Shown: positions 41,602-50,501, counted from the stretch's first letter. The stretch: 64,000 bases of DNA from Gammaproteobacteria bacterium RIFCSPHIGHO2_12_FULL_36_30 (GCA_001801815.1 MGXU01000001.1:62001-126000); one strand, 5' to 3'. Made by a program: numbers and translations. Notes: generated by a model not told the origin, from the sequence alone.

Positions 41602-44294
41602 TGAATCGAATTATTGTAACTGATTGTAATGGTGATTTCTTTATTAAATATGGCGGAATCTATATTTATCAAATGGCTTCTAGTGACAGAAGAGGATTGT
41701 GAATTTGCTATTGGTGCTTTTAGCATCGTAAATGGCTTTATTTTCCTTTGAATATGATCCAGCTGTCCATGATAATTAAATGCTATTTCAGCTTTTGGTA
41801 TATTTTCCATTTCCTGCTGAATTTTTTTATCATCAACCATATACCTCAAAAGACCATATGACAGTCCATTATATGGTATGCTTTTTAAATCATTATAAAT
41901 ATTATTTAAAAATCTTTTACTGCTAACGTCTTCTTTATTTAAATCTATTAAAAATGGAAAAACAACAGTCAACCAACCAACCGTTCGCGAAAGATCTATA
42001 TTTTCAAAATTAATGTTTCGCCCGTGACTTCGTAAATCTACGTAAAACTCTTTAATATTTGTCCATCTATAATATCCCTTTGCGCATGCGTACAACAAAA
42101 TCTCTAGAACCCCAGCTCCATTAGTTAAAAAAGGAATTTTTCTCAAGCATAGTTCAGTATCATCCTCATTCAGATCAAAAGTGAATTCTTGAACACCAGA
42201 CGACATGTTTTCTTCGTGATTTTTATAATCAACGGGCATTGTAGTTAATTTTTTCTTCATGCAATTCCGCCAAAATTCCACATCTTGATGAGTCATCAGC
42301 TTTGAAAAATTCAGCAAATGATTCGCCCACTTTTGAAAGCTAGTTGTTTTTTTTGGAAAATTCGACAGCAAGCTGTGTTTAAATTTGTTATAAAAATATG
42401 CTATGTCGTTCATAAGAATTGAAGCTGAAACACCATCTACACATAAATGATGACAGAGCATTATAAAAATTGATTTATTGCAACTTTTAATGAATATAAA
42501 TTTAACCAGTGAATCATTATTTAAACTAAATTTCGCCTGCTCATTTACTATGATTTTCTCAATATCAACTTTTGAAAAAATCTCTGACTGAAGGTTAATC
42601 ACGTGAAACTTTAGTTGAAAAGTTTGTGCAATACATTGAGACCAGAGTTCACAGTCATATTTAAATCGTATTCTCAGTGTATCATGCTGCCTAATCAGTT
42701 CTTCACACGATAGTCTTAAGAATGTCTCGTCAATATCTTTGCCGGCCAAAACAAATAAAGGCATTAATTTTTGCTCTGACGAGTGTTTTGGTTTTCGAAA
42801 AAACCGTATTTGCAGCGGAATAAGCGGGAGCGATTCTGAGATTTCCTCAACAACAAAATTCTTTTTAATTTTTTTTGAACACACTGCTAATGCAGCAATA
42901 GACGAATGTCGCATAAAATAATTTAAATCAACATCAAAACCAGATTCATTTAACAGTGTCACGCATTGTATTGCCAATAATGAATCACCTCCAATCATAA
43001 AAAAATTATCGTTGACTGATATTTTTTCAAATATAAGAATATTTTTAAAAATATTATGAATTAATTTTTCTTTGGTATTTCTTGGCGGTATTATTTTTTT
43101 TTCAACATCTAGTTTAAAATTTAAATAATGCGAACTTCGATTTTTAAACTCAAAAATTATACTCTCAAATATTTTTTTACTAGCTTCTTTATTTTTTTGA
43201 AATAAAAGACGATTTATATTACAACCATTCAAAGATGCCTTTGCAAGAGCGGTCATCAAATTTGATTCCTCATTTCTCATTTCGCTCTGCAATGATAGAA
43301 CTGATTGTGAATCTACATTATTTTTAATTTTTCTGACTGTCGTACTCATGCTTAACGACGGCCCAACTTCAATGAAAAAACTTTCTGGAAAATCCAATAA
43401 ACATTCTTGAAATGCTTTTAATAAATTCATTTGTGACGAAAAAAATTTACTCCAATACAAAATTGGAGTAAATTTATTTTCATCAAACATTCCGGATGAA
43501 AAAATTGGTATTTTGGCTTTACTAAATTGAATTTTTTCAACAATTGGAAATATTTTTTTTTCAAGAAATTTTACATACGACGTGTGATATGAGCATGGGA
43601 TATTAATATTCTTAACAAAAAAATGTGCATTTAAAAGTGTGCGTGAGACAGAGCGTATTGCTTTTCGATTTCCACCCAAAATAATTGCTTCAGCATGATT
43701 AATAGATGCTATTTCAACATCCGCATTCAAAAAGTGTTTTATCTTTTCGGGCGTAGTCTTTACTGCAAGCAATGCACCGTTATCTAATTCTCTTGAGTTT
43801 TCGGCAACCGCTGTAATAAGATTTATTCCATCTTTTAAACTAAAAACACTAGATATGATTCCTGCCGTAACTTCTCCCATGCTATATCCAATCAATGCAT
43901 CGGGAATAACACCATACGATATTAATAATTGTGCAAGACTGTATTCTATAGCTAAGATCGCATTTAAAGTAATAATAACACGTTCGTTCCATTCAAGATT
44001 GCCAGGCTCACAAGTCGAATAGAAATAAATATTAATAATATCGTAACCAGTTTTGCTTTTTATAATTTCGTTACATTCCTCAAGATGTTTTTTAAAGACA
44101 TCTTGACTTTCATACAGCTGTTTCCCCATATATTTATAATCAGAACCCTGACCAGGAAACATAAATATGATTTTTGATTTCCGACCTACACTATATTTTT
44201 TTTGAGAAATAGAATTTGATATTTTTTTTTGTAACGCAACCTCATTATCATCCGATAAAGATAGTGTTTCGCATTCTTTCCTTTCAATACTCAT
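41520..44294 (-). CDS. Acyltransferase / peptidyl-carrier / epimerisation-like multidomain protein
   Basis: 924 residues with three thiotemplate domains. (1) Acyltransferase, ~40-340: G-Q-G-S (48-51), nucleophile Ser138 in G-Y-S-M-G-E, His237 in S-Y-H-T, and E-V-G-P (309-312). (2) Carrier, ~405-475: F-F-M-I-G-G-D-S-L with Ser438 for phosphopantetheine; GGDS is the form usual before epimerase domains. (3) Condensation-superfamily domain of the epimerisation type, ~490-915: P-L-Q-I-R-F-F, H-H-L-C-V-D-G (615-621), R-S-H-G-R, D-L-S-R-T-V-G-W (767-774), P-x-x-G-L-S-Y-G, F-N-Y-H-G-Q-L. In active epimerases the HGR block begins with a catalytic Glu; here that position is Arg755. No adenylation, ketosynthase or thioesterase domain. 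Starts 1 bp after the orf451 stop. Product unknown. Confidence 0.85.
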   Translation of the reverse strand: MSIERKECETLSLSDDNEVALQKKISNSISQKKYSVGRKSKIIFMFPGQGSDYKYMGKQLYESQDVFKKHLEECNEIIKSKTGYDIINIYFYSTCEPGNLEWNERVIITLNAILAIEYSLAQLLISYGVIPDALIGYSMGEVTAGIISSVFSLKDGINLITAVAENSRELDNGALLAVKTTPEKIKHFLNADVEIASINHAEAIILGGNRKAIRSVSRTLLNAHFFVKNINIPCSYHTSYVKFLEKKIFPIVEKIQFSKAKIPIFSSGMFDENKFTPILYWSKFFSSQMNLLKAFQECLLDFPESFFIEVGPSLSMSTTVRKIKNNVDSQSVLSLQSEMRNEESNLMTALAKASLNGCNINRLLFQKNKEASKKIFESIIFEFKNRSSHYLNFKLDVEKKIIPPRNTKEKLIHNIFKNILIFEKISVNDNFFMIGGDSLLAIQCVTLLNESGFDVDLNYFMRHSSIAALAVCSKKIKKNFVVEEISESLPLIPLQIRFFRKPKHSSEQKLMPLFVLAGKDIDETFLRLSCEELIRQHDTLRIRFKYDCELWSQCIAQTFQLKFHVINLQSEIFSKVDIEKIIVNEQAKFSLNNDSLVKFIFIKSCNKSIFIMLCHHLCVDGVSASILMNDIAYFYNKFKHSLLSNFPKKTTSFQKWANHLLNFSKLMTHQDVEFWRNCMKKKLTTMPVDYKNHEENMSSGVQEFTFDLNEDDTELCLRKIPFLTNGAGVLEILLYACAKGYYRWTNIKEFYVDLRSHGRNINFENIDLSRTVGWLTVVFPFLIDLNKEDVSSKRFLNNIYNDLKSIPYNGLSYGLLRYMVDDKKIQQEMENIPKAEIAFNYHGQLDHIQRKIKPFTMLKAPIANSQSSSVTRSHLINIDSAIFNKEITITISYNNSIHQIETIKKYGSYIFDEIKTILASVNRA

Positions 44295-44295
44295 A

Positions 44296-45651
44296 TTAAT
44301 CTGCTGTTGTGCTTTTCAATCTGATGCATGAGCGTGTAAAGCTACTAATTTCCGAAAACTTTAACTGAGTTACATTATTATCAATCGAGACAGTTGAAAG
44401 AAATATATCATCGTCAGACATTTCTTTAATTGACTTAATTCCATTGTAAACACTGTCTTCAGATGTGTGAAAATAATCAACATCAGTGCTTTTTATCGCA
44501 TTTTCTATTAATGTGCCATCTATTCTAAATTTTCCTTTTTTAGCAAGTGTTGTGAACGACTCAAAAAGAAGTCGCAGCTGATAAAGATCATCAATAAAAC
44601 TTTCAAGTTTTCTGCTTCTCAGTGCTGTTTCAAATAATGATGGCTGACTAATTGAATAATATGATGGTCTGGTATCATTTAAAAAGTTGTAATGATGAGG
44701 CACCATAACTGTTGGACAATAATGCAGTGAATAATATTCCAAATATAATTTTTGTATCATGTTGAATGGTCCCGCACATTCATCATTCCGTGCAGGTCGA
44801 AATGATGGTGCTGCTCCAACCATGATAGAAACGATATGTTTTAAAGTATCAAATAAATGTGCGAATGTTCTTTTGTTTCCTGTTTCCAGTTCTTTTACAA
44901 AAAGTTGATACATGACATCGACCGTAGATTTATTTCTTGTATAGCTTGAATAACGAACCATGTACTCGTGCAAGTAATTATTAAATTTCAGCCAATGGTA
45001 ATTGTTATAGTCTGTTTCAAACCATTTTCTGTTCATGAATAATATGTCGCTCGTCCAAGAAGAATCAGAATTTTTTTCACTTCTTGCAAGCTGTTTAAAA
45101 ATCTCAAAATGATCGAATGAAGAATTTGGCTTTGAAATTGACAGATTAAATTCTTTTGCTAATTTATTATGTGTTTCGCGATCTGAAATTTTTGGAATCA
45201 TAAATGCAGAGCGTGCTCCAATGGATACATTCCATATATTTCTGATACAGCAAGAACCAATTGGATCGAGTGTTTCAAGCAAACCTAGTGGAATCCCCGA
45301 AGGAAAAATTACCAAAGGTATAACTCGATTATTCACCTCAAAATACACTTCAGCTGATTTTTGGATGAGAATACTAATAGGAAAAGAACTATAATTTAAA
45401 TCTGCTTTTATTTTTTCTGAAATGCGACTGTCAGTAAGATAAACAAATTCACCATTCGAAAATGGCAAACATAATTTACCCTCCTCCAGCAATAAATCAC
45501 CATATTGATATACTCCCTTATAAAAGCCAAAAGAATTATCTGGGTTCCAATCATCAATTATTTTTGTCAAATCGGGATTAATATCGCATAAATATTTCCT
45601 TGCATTTTTCCAAGTTAAAAATTCCAGTTTTAGATATTCATTTTTTGCCAT
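44296..45651 (-). CDS. Unknown protein coupled to the AT-PCP-E gene
   Basis: 451 residues from ATG 45651 (GGAA eight bases before; in-frame ATGs at 45693 and 45720 have poorer context). No signal peptide or membrane helix is evident. It is rich in aromatic residues. Notable stretches are N-R-V-I-P-L-V-I-F-P-S-G-I-P-L-G-L-L-E-T (108-127), I-G-S-C-C-I-R-N-I-W (131-140), F-R-P-A-R-N-D-E-C-A-G-P-F-N (284-297) and Y-C-P-T-V-M-V-P-H-H-Y (311-321). The mid/C-terminal half looks helical. I recognise no family. The 1-bp junction with the following gene implies coupled synthesis, so it probably acts on the carrier-bound intermediate or as its partner. Confidence 0.75.
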   Translation of the reverse strand: MAKNEYLKLEFLTWKNARKYLCDINPDLTKIIDDWNPDNSFGFYKGVYQYGDLLLEEGKLCLPFSNGEFVYLTDSRISEKIKADLNYSSFPISILIQKSAEVYFEVNNRVIPLVIFPSGIPLGLLETLDPIGSCCIRNIWNVSIGARSAFMIPKISDRETHNKLAKEFNLSISKPNSSFDHFEIFKQLARSEKNSDSSWTSDILFMNRKWFETDYNNYHWLKFNNYLHEYMVRYSSYTRNKSTVDVMYQLFVKELETGNKRTFAHLFDTLKHIVSIMVGAAPSFRPARNDECAGPFNMIQKLYLEYYSLHYCPTVMVPHHYNFLNDTRPSYYSISQPSLFETALRSRKLESFIDDLYQLRLLFESFTTLAKKGKFRIDGTLIENAIKSTDVDYFHTSEDSVYNGIKSIKEMSDDDIFLSTVSIDNNVTQLKFSEISSFTRSCIRLKSTTAD

Positions 45652-45758
45652 TATTATTTCCGAAAATAATTTAATATTGTAAGTCAATTCCATTAAATTG
45701 AATTCTGGAAAATACGGCAAATCTTATTTAAATGTCAACAAAAATGGCGCTGAACATT

Positions 45759-46127
45759 TTAATGTACAGTACACATTTGCCGGCGCAAAACTGATACATT
45801 ATTTTTCGGTAAATCTTCACGATTTATAGCAGAACAAAACGATCCACTGTTTGAAAAAGTAATAAAAGTAACCTTTTCAGCTATAATTTCAACTTCATTT
45901 CTAATGCGCAGCACACCGTAAATCGTTATAGACATACCGAGGTAGCCATAATTAATAATTTGCATCGCATCATCCCAATTTAAAATAATACGATAGAATT
46001 CAATCTCATTTAAATCTTGATTTCTTCTGCTGATTGTTACCTCTATTTCTTCAAATTGATTTTTTGAAATAACAGGCATTTTATTTAGACTTCCTTCGAG
46101 ATAAACATCACAATTTTCATAAAACAT
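45759..46127 (-). CDS. Small unknown protein heading the thiotemplate cassette
   Basis: 122 residues from ATG 46127, which has AAGGAGA with good spacing; the open frame to 46208 has no such site. The sequence is beta-rich (V-Y-L-E-G-S-L-N-K, I-E-V-T-I-S-R-R-N-Q, I-T-I-Y-G-V-L-R-I-R) with no signal peptide. It resembles no family I can name; a small beta-barrel or hotdog-like fold cannot be excluded. It is the first gene of the three-gene leftward operon and is divergent from the MFS gene; the 243-bp gap (46128-46370) must hold both promoters. Confidence 0.65.
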   Translation of the reverse strand: MFYENCDVYLEGSLNKMPVISKNQFEEIEVTISRRNQDLNEIEFYRIILNWDDAMQIINYGYLGMSITIYGVLRIRNEVEIIAEKVTFITFSNSGSFCSAINREDLPKNNVSVLRRQMCTVH

Positions 46128-46370
46128 ACAATCAATCTCCTTTTCGTTTTTTAAAAAATATTTTGACTCTGCAAATGAACAGATCAAAATGAACAAATCA
46201 AAATTCAATTCAAAAAAGCCTTTTTCAATGCAGAAAAATCTTGATAAAACTCAGTGAAAACAATAATATTCACTCGCATACTGTATCAACAACTAAAGTA
46301 CAAAATATACAGGTAGAAAAACCATCGAAATTTCCCAGCTAAAATCTTAAGCAATATTTCAAGGAATAAT

Positions 46371-47663
46371 ATGGACATTCAAGAATCGAATTTTAAAAAA
46401 TGGTTTTCTGTTTTTTCTGTTGGAATGTTTTTCTTTTACGAATATATTCAAATGACAATTTTCAATTCTATTCCAAAACAATTGTTAACTAGTTTTCATA
46501 TTTCTGCATTTTCATTAGGAAAATTAGCTGCATGTTATTTTTTAATGCAAATTATTTTACTATTTCCAGCTGGAATATTGCTTGATCGTTTTTCTGTTAA
46601 AAATATCGTTGTAATTGCAATGAGTATTTCTATTATTGGAACACTATTATTTTCGACAGCACATTCTTTTTATATTGCTGCATTTGCAAGATTATTGTCA
46701 GGCGTTGGCGGTGCATTCGCATTTTTAAGTTGTATTAAATTAGCATCACAATTACTACCAAAAAAATTAGCGCTTGCGATAGGATTATTAGTAACCCTAG
46801 CTGTTTTTGGCGGATTTATTGCGCAAGCACCATTTGCATTTCTCGTTGCACACACGTCATGGAGATTAGCAATTAGAATATTATCATGCGTTGGAATTTT
46901 AATTCTCATCAATATCATCATGAGTATTCAAAATATAAAAGAACACATTTCGAATACCAAGACAATTAGAAAAATATTTTCTGAAATTAAAATGACATTA
47001 ACCAACACACAAACATTATTATCAGGTATTTATATCTCATTAATGAATTTTCCTGTTTGTATTTTAGGTGCATTATGGGGTGGTTTATATTTGCAGGAAA
47101 CGCGTCATTTCAATAATATATTGGCAACGTTTATCGCCTCAATGCTTTTTATAGGTATTATCATTGGCTCTCCACTTTTCGGATTTTTGTCTGAAAGCAT
47201 TTTTAAAAGTCGAAAAAAGCCAATGTTGATTGGCGCAATATTATCATTGCTCACCATCTCTTTAATTATTTTTACAGACACGCAAAATATTTATTATTTA
47301 TCGACGTTATTTTTATTATTAGGTATTGTATCTAGCGCACAGTGCATTGGTTATCCTGTGATTGTAGAAAATAATAAAATTGAGTTTGCTGCAACCGCAA
47401 CCAGCGTTGCATCTGTTATTATTATGGGTGGTAGCGCATTGGTAAAAATTCTTTTTGGATGGATACTCGATGATTATTCAACAAAAATAGCAAACGGTAT
47501 GACAAAATATTCAGCGCACGCTTTTCAATCCGCTATGTTGATTTTATTTTTTGGTTTTATTTTTGCAATTATCGCAACATTTTTTATTCGTGAGACGTTA
47601 TTTAAAGGCGTGGCTGATGTTTGTGTTGATGAAAAATATTCTATTGATGGAAGTGGTGTATGA
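46371..47663 (+). CDS. MFS transporter translationally coupled to queC
   Basis: 430 residues, 12 helices. The motif A loop is degenerate ([12 protein letters not shown]), and V-G-G-A-F-A-F lies in helix 4, a pattern seen in sugar-phosphate/nitrate-type MFS and in several Legionella/Coxiella transporters. AAGGA precedes the ATG. Its stop overlaps the queC start by 4 bases (ATGA), so both are made together. It is also divergent from the thiotemplate operon. Both a 7-deazaguanine precursor and the cassette's product are possible substrates. Confidence 0.82.
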   Translation: MDIQESNFKKWFSVFSVGMFFFYEYIQMTIFNSIPKQLLTSFHISAFSLGKLAACYFLMQIILLFPAGILLDRFSVKNIVVIAMSISIIGTLLFSTAHSFYIAAFARLLSGVGGAFAFLSCIKLASQLLPKKLALAIGLLVTLAVFGGFIAQAPFAFLVAHTSWRLAIRILSCVGILILINIIMSIQNIKEHISNTKTIRKIFSEIKMTLTNTQTLLSGIYISLMNFPVCILGALWGGLYLQETRHFNNILATFIASMLFIGIIIGSPLFGFLSESIFKSRKKPMLIGAILSLLTISLIIFTDTQNIYYLSTLFLLLGIVSSAQCIGYPVIVENNKIEFAATATSVASVIIMGGSALVKILFGWILDDYSTKIANGMTKYSAHAFQSAMLILFFGFIFAIIATFFIRETLFKGVADVCVDEKYSIDGSGV

Positions 47664-48343
47664 AAAAAGCAGTTGTTTTATTATCCGGCGGAATGGATTC
47701 TGCGACGTGTTTGGCAGTTGCAAGGGAAAAAGGATTTATGTGTTATGTACTGAGTTTTGAGTATGGACAAAAACATAATGCGGAATTGGTTGCGGCAAAG
47801 AATATTGCAAAATGTTTTGGTGTTGCGTGTCACGAAGTTGTGAATTTATCAATTGGTAATTTGGTTAATTCTGCATTAACAGATAATAAAATTGCAGTGC
47901 CTGATTTTTCAGAACAAAAAATAATTCCAACAACTTATGTTCCTGCGAGAAATACAATATTTTTATCGATTGCATTAGGTTGGGCGGAAATTTTAAATGC
48001 GGAAGCGATTTATATTGGTGCGAATGCGGTGGATTATTCTGGTTATCCTGATTGCAGACCGGAATATATTAATGCATTTCAAAATATGGCAGATTTAGCG
48101 ACAAAAGCGGGAATTGAAGGAAAAAAAATTAAAATTGAAACGCCATTAATTGATTTAACAAAAGCGGAAATAATTAAATTGGGTATTAAATTAGGTGTAG
48201 ATTATTCAATGACAGTTACTTGTTATCGCGCAACACACGATGGAAAAGCGTGTGGGAAATGTGATAGTTGTGCGTATCGCAAGAAGGGATTTGTGGATGC
48301 GGGGATTGTGGATAATACGGTTTATGCGAGTTCGCTAAAATAA
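47660..48343 (+). CDS. queC: 7-cyano-7-deazaguanine synthase
   Basis: QueC makes preQ0 from 7-carboxy-7-deazaguanine, ATP and ammonia in queuosine synthesis. The PP-loop L-S-G-G-M-D-S-A-T is at residues 8-16. The zinc-binding Cys set near the C-terminus reads C-Y-R-A...C-G-K-C-D-S-C, as in the family. Length 227 is normal. Its 3' end overlaps the yafQ 3' end by 9 bp (convergent). Other que genes are not in the window. Confidence 0.95.
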   Translation: MKKAVVLLSGGMDSATCLAVAREKGFMCYVLSFEYGQKHNAELVAAKNIAKCFGVACHEVVNLSIGNLVNSALTDNKIAVPDFSEQKIIPTTYVPARNTIFLSIALGWAEILNAEAIYIGANAVDYSGYPDCRPEYINAFQNMADLATKAGIEGKKIKIETPLIDLTKAEIIKLGIKLGVDYSMTVTCYRATHDGKACGKCDSCAYRKKGFVDAGIVDNTVYASSLK

Positions 48344-48607
48344 ATCTGCGTGTGTTCCGGTACGCGTAAACACAACTGTTTTTTTATCTGATGTGATTTC
48401 ATAAATCAATAACCAATCTGGTTCGATATGTAATTCACGAAATCCTTTCCATTCTCCAGTAAGTGAATGGTCGTGAAATTTTTGATCTAACGATTCTTCT
48501 GCAGCGATTTTTTCCATAATGATTTGAATTTTTTTAAGTGATTTCTGCCTGCGTTTCGCGAGTTTCAAATCTCTTTTAAATTGTGTTGTGTATTCGATTT
48601 CTAGCAC
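48335..48607 (-). CDS. yafQ: YafQ-type toxin (RelE superfamily)
   Basis: Ribosome-associated mRNA endonuclease of the DinJ-YafQ type. The last third carries [16 protein letters not shown] and the closing [11 protein letters not shown], with the catalytic His of YafQ in T-H-A-D-L-F. It is 90 residues, as expected, and starts 2 bp after the antitoxin stop. Confidence 0.93.
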   Translation of the reverse strand: MLEIEYTTQFKRDLKLAKRRQKSLKKIQIIMEKIAAEESLDQKFHDHSLTGEWKGFRELHIEPDWLLIYEITSDKKTVVFTRTGTHADLF

Positions 48608-48609
48608 GA

Positions 48610-48864
48610 TTAATCCAGATCATTGAAAATATCTTTTACTCTTTTTGCTTTGTGTGTTTTTTTGCTACGCGCTTCTTTCATGGCTTGTTGTGTTATTGCG
48701 TTTGGAATTGAAACACTAAAAGGCAAACCTTTATGCAGACATATTTGTTTGTAAAATAATCTAACTGCTTCTGCTGACGATAAACCAACCTCATGCAATA
48801 TATGTTCTGCATTTGCTTTAAGCTTAGGCTCTATTCGAGCGTTAACAGTTGCTTCTTTATGCAT
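48610..48864 (-). CDS. dinJ: DinJ/RelB-family antitoxin
   Basis: 84-residue antitoxin. The N-terminal ribbon-helix-helix (A-T-V-N-A-R-I-E-P-K-L-K, then S-S-A-E-A-V-R-L-F-Y-K-Q-I) binds the operator, and the charged C-terminal tail wraps the toxin. It is first in the operon, behind a promoter with an embedded palindrome. Confidence 0.93.
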   Translation of the reverse strand: MHKEATVNARIEPKLKANAEHILHEVGLSSAEAVRLFYKQICLHKGLPFSVSIPNAITQQAMKEARSKKTHKAKRVKDIFNDLD

Positions 48865-48883
48865 AATTTCACCTCACATTATA

Positions 48884-48912
48884 TGTATAACACACGTTAT
48901 ACAAAATGTCAA
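48884..48912 (-). promoter_or_regulatory. dinJ-yafQ promoter and operator
   Basis: On the minus strand a perfect -35 TTGACA (48907-48912) is followed after 17 bases by -10 TATACA (48884-48889). The spacer is a palindrome, GTATAAC-ACAC-GTTATAC on the + strand (48885-48902), that overlaps the -10 box. This is the layout expected for autorepression by the antitoxin-toxin complex. Confidence 0.75.
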
Positions 48913-49008
48913 GCCATGTCTTCTGAAAATATAAATGCCTTTAGCTAACCATCCAAGATTCTCCAACTATTTGTGATAATGATATACTATTTTTCTACGG
49001 AGGGATTT

Positions 49009-49566
49009 ATGGCAAAAAAAATAATTGGAATATCCGGAAGTTTGAGAACAGGTTCATTTAATACTGCATTGCTTCGCGCAGCGCAAAAATGTGTGCCATC
49101 TGATTTTTCACTTGAAATAGCATCAATTAAAGATATTCCGTTGTATAACGGCGATGAAGAAGAAGCGAATGGTGTTCCGGCTGCTGTTGAAAATTTAAAA
49201 CAAAAAATAATTTCTTGCGATGGATTATTAATTAGTACTCCAGAATATAATTATGGTATTCCTGGAGTTTTAAAAAATACACTTGATTGGTTAACGCGTC
49301 CACCGAAAGATATTCCGCGTGTATTTGCACAAAGAAAAATTGGATTAATTGGCGCATCGCCGAGTCGATTGGGAACTGCATTTGCACAAAATGCTTGGCT
49401 TTCGACATTACGAATATTAAACACGCATCCTTATTTTGGTAATACATTATTTGTTGCATCGGCGCATACTTTATTTAATGCGGCGGGAAATTTAACGGAT
49501 GAAATGACAAAAAAATTATTGCAGGATTATGTAAAAGGGTTTTGTGAATTTATTGATGAGAAATAA
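49009..49566 (+). CDS. NADPH-dependent FMN reductase-family protein
   Basis: Flavodoxin-like flavoprotein (185 residues) with the N-terminal phosphate-binding loop G-I-S-G-S-L-R-T-G-S-F-N and the P-E-Y-N-Y-G-I-P-G-V-L-K-N-x-L-D-W flavin loop typical of the YieF/ChrR-like reductases. ATG 49009 has GGAGGG five bases before; an upstream ATG at 48973 is less likely. It converges on the dehydrogenase gene with a 2-bp gap. It probably reduces quinones or other electrophiles. Confidence 0.9.
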   Translation: MAKKIIGISGSLRTGSFNTALLRAAQKCVPSDFSLEIASIKDIPLYNGDEEEANGVPAAVENLKQKIISCDGLLISTPEYNYGIPGVLKNTLDWLTRPPKDIPRVFAQRKIGLIGASPSRLGTAFAQNAWLSTLRILNTHPYFGNTLFVASAHTLFNAAGNLTDEMTKKLLQDYVKGFCEFIDEK

Positions 49567-49568
49567 AA

Positions 49569-50501
49569 TCACATCACACTTTCACCCGCTTTTTTAAGCA
49601 CTTCTGCACTATGCGCTAATTGCGTTTTTTCTAATTCAGATAATGTTGGATTAAATGTTTCGATCACGCCATCACGACCAACAACACTTGGCAGTGATAA
49701 TGTTACACCAAAATTTTTATTATAACTTCCAATTGGAATTACCATTCGTTCATCACGTAAAATTATTTCTGTAATGCGCGCGCAAATCATTCCAATTCCA
49801 TATTGACTTGCATTAATCCCTGCAATGATATCAATATTTGCAAAACGTACTTTTTCTTCAATTGTTTTTTGTGCAACCGCTACATCTTCTTTTTTATCTT
49901 TTAAAATTTGTTGAACAGATTCGCCGCCAACACGTGCAGAAGACCAAACAAAAACAGATGATGTACCATGCTCACCTAAAACATAAGCGTCAACAGAATT
50001 AACACTGACATTTAAGTAATGTGCAATGCAAAATCGAAAACGCATGCTATCTAAAAAAGTACCTGCGCTAACAACGCGAGAATGTCCAGCACATTTTCTT
50101 GTAACATCTGCGAGCGGATCGGGTGGATCTGTTACTACCAAAATTACAGCGTTTTTTGCATATGCAATAATCTGCGGAACAATTTCTTGATAAATTTTTG
50201 CGTTCGTTGCTAATAAGTGTAAACGACCCGCGGGATCATTTTTATTTGTTGCGCCGCCTGTTTTTTCATTAATGCCTGCGGTAATCATAATTAATTGTGC
50301 GTCTTTTAAATCAGCATAATTACCTACGCGAATATCAATTGCTGGCGATAATCCTGCGCCAAAACCAACATCAGCTGCAACACCTTTTGCGCGCGCATTA
50401 TTTGTATCAATCACAACAATTTCGCGAACGGTACGATAAAATGATAACGCCAACACACACGCCGCACCGACATTTCCTGCGCCAATGACACCTACTTTCA
50501 T
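49569..50501 (-). CDS. Lactate/malate dehydrogenase-family protein with an atypical substrate loop
   Basis: 310 residues with the NAD loop G-A-G-N-V-G-A-A, substrate-binding D151-x-x-R154 in F-L-D-S-M-R-F-R, and catalytic His178 in G-E-H-G-T-S. The mobile substrate loop is longer than usual: N-E-K-T-G-G-A-T-N-K-N-D-P-A-G-R (78-93) in place of the typical NQKPGETR. Asn of the S-N-P-V-D motif is replaced (T-D-P-P-D, 124-128). It is therefore probably a 2-hydroxyacid dehydrogenase of changed specificity. ATG 50501 follows AGGAAA. A DoxX gene and malic enzyme are upstream. Confidence 0.82.
   Translation of the reverse strand: MKVGVIGAGNVGAACVLALSFYRTVREIVVIDTNNARAKGVAADVGFGAGLSPAIDIRVGNYADLKDAQLIMITAGINEKTGGATNKNDPAGRLHLLATNAKIYQEIVPQIIAYAKNAVILVVTDPPDPLADVTRKCAGHSRVVSAGTFLDSMRFRFCIAHYLNVSVNSVDAYVLGEHGTSSVFVWSSARVGGESVQQILKDKKEDVAVAQKTIEEKVRFANIDIIAGINASQYGIGMICARITEIILRDERMVIPIGSYNKNFGVTLSLPSVVGRDGVIETFNPTLSELEKTQLAHSAEVLKKAGESVM

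Noticed and set aside
43140-43260. Missing domain or frameshift between the AT and carrier of the 924-residue protein
   Set aside because: The frame is continuous and the linker (about residues 345-405) is of normal length; nothing suggests a lost ketosynthase or adenylation domain inside the gene.
46128-46208. 27-residue N-terminal extension of orf122 resembling a signal peptide
   Set aside because: The AAGGAGA ribosome site lies within it, immediately before ATG 46127, so the extension is probably untranslated.
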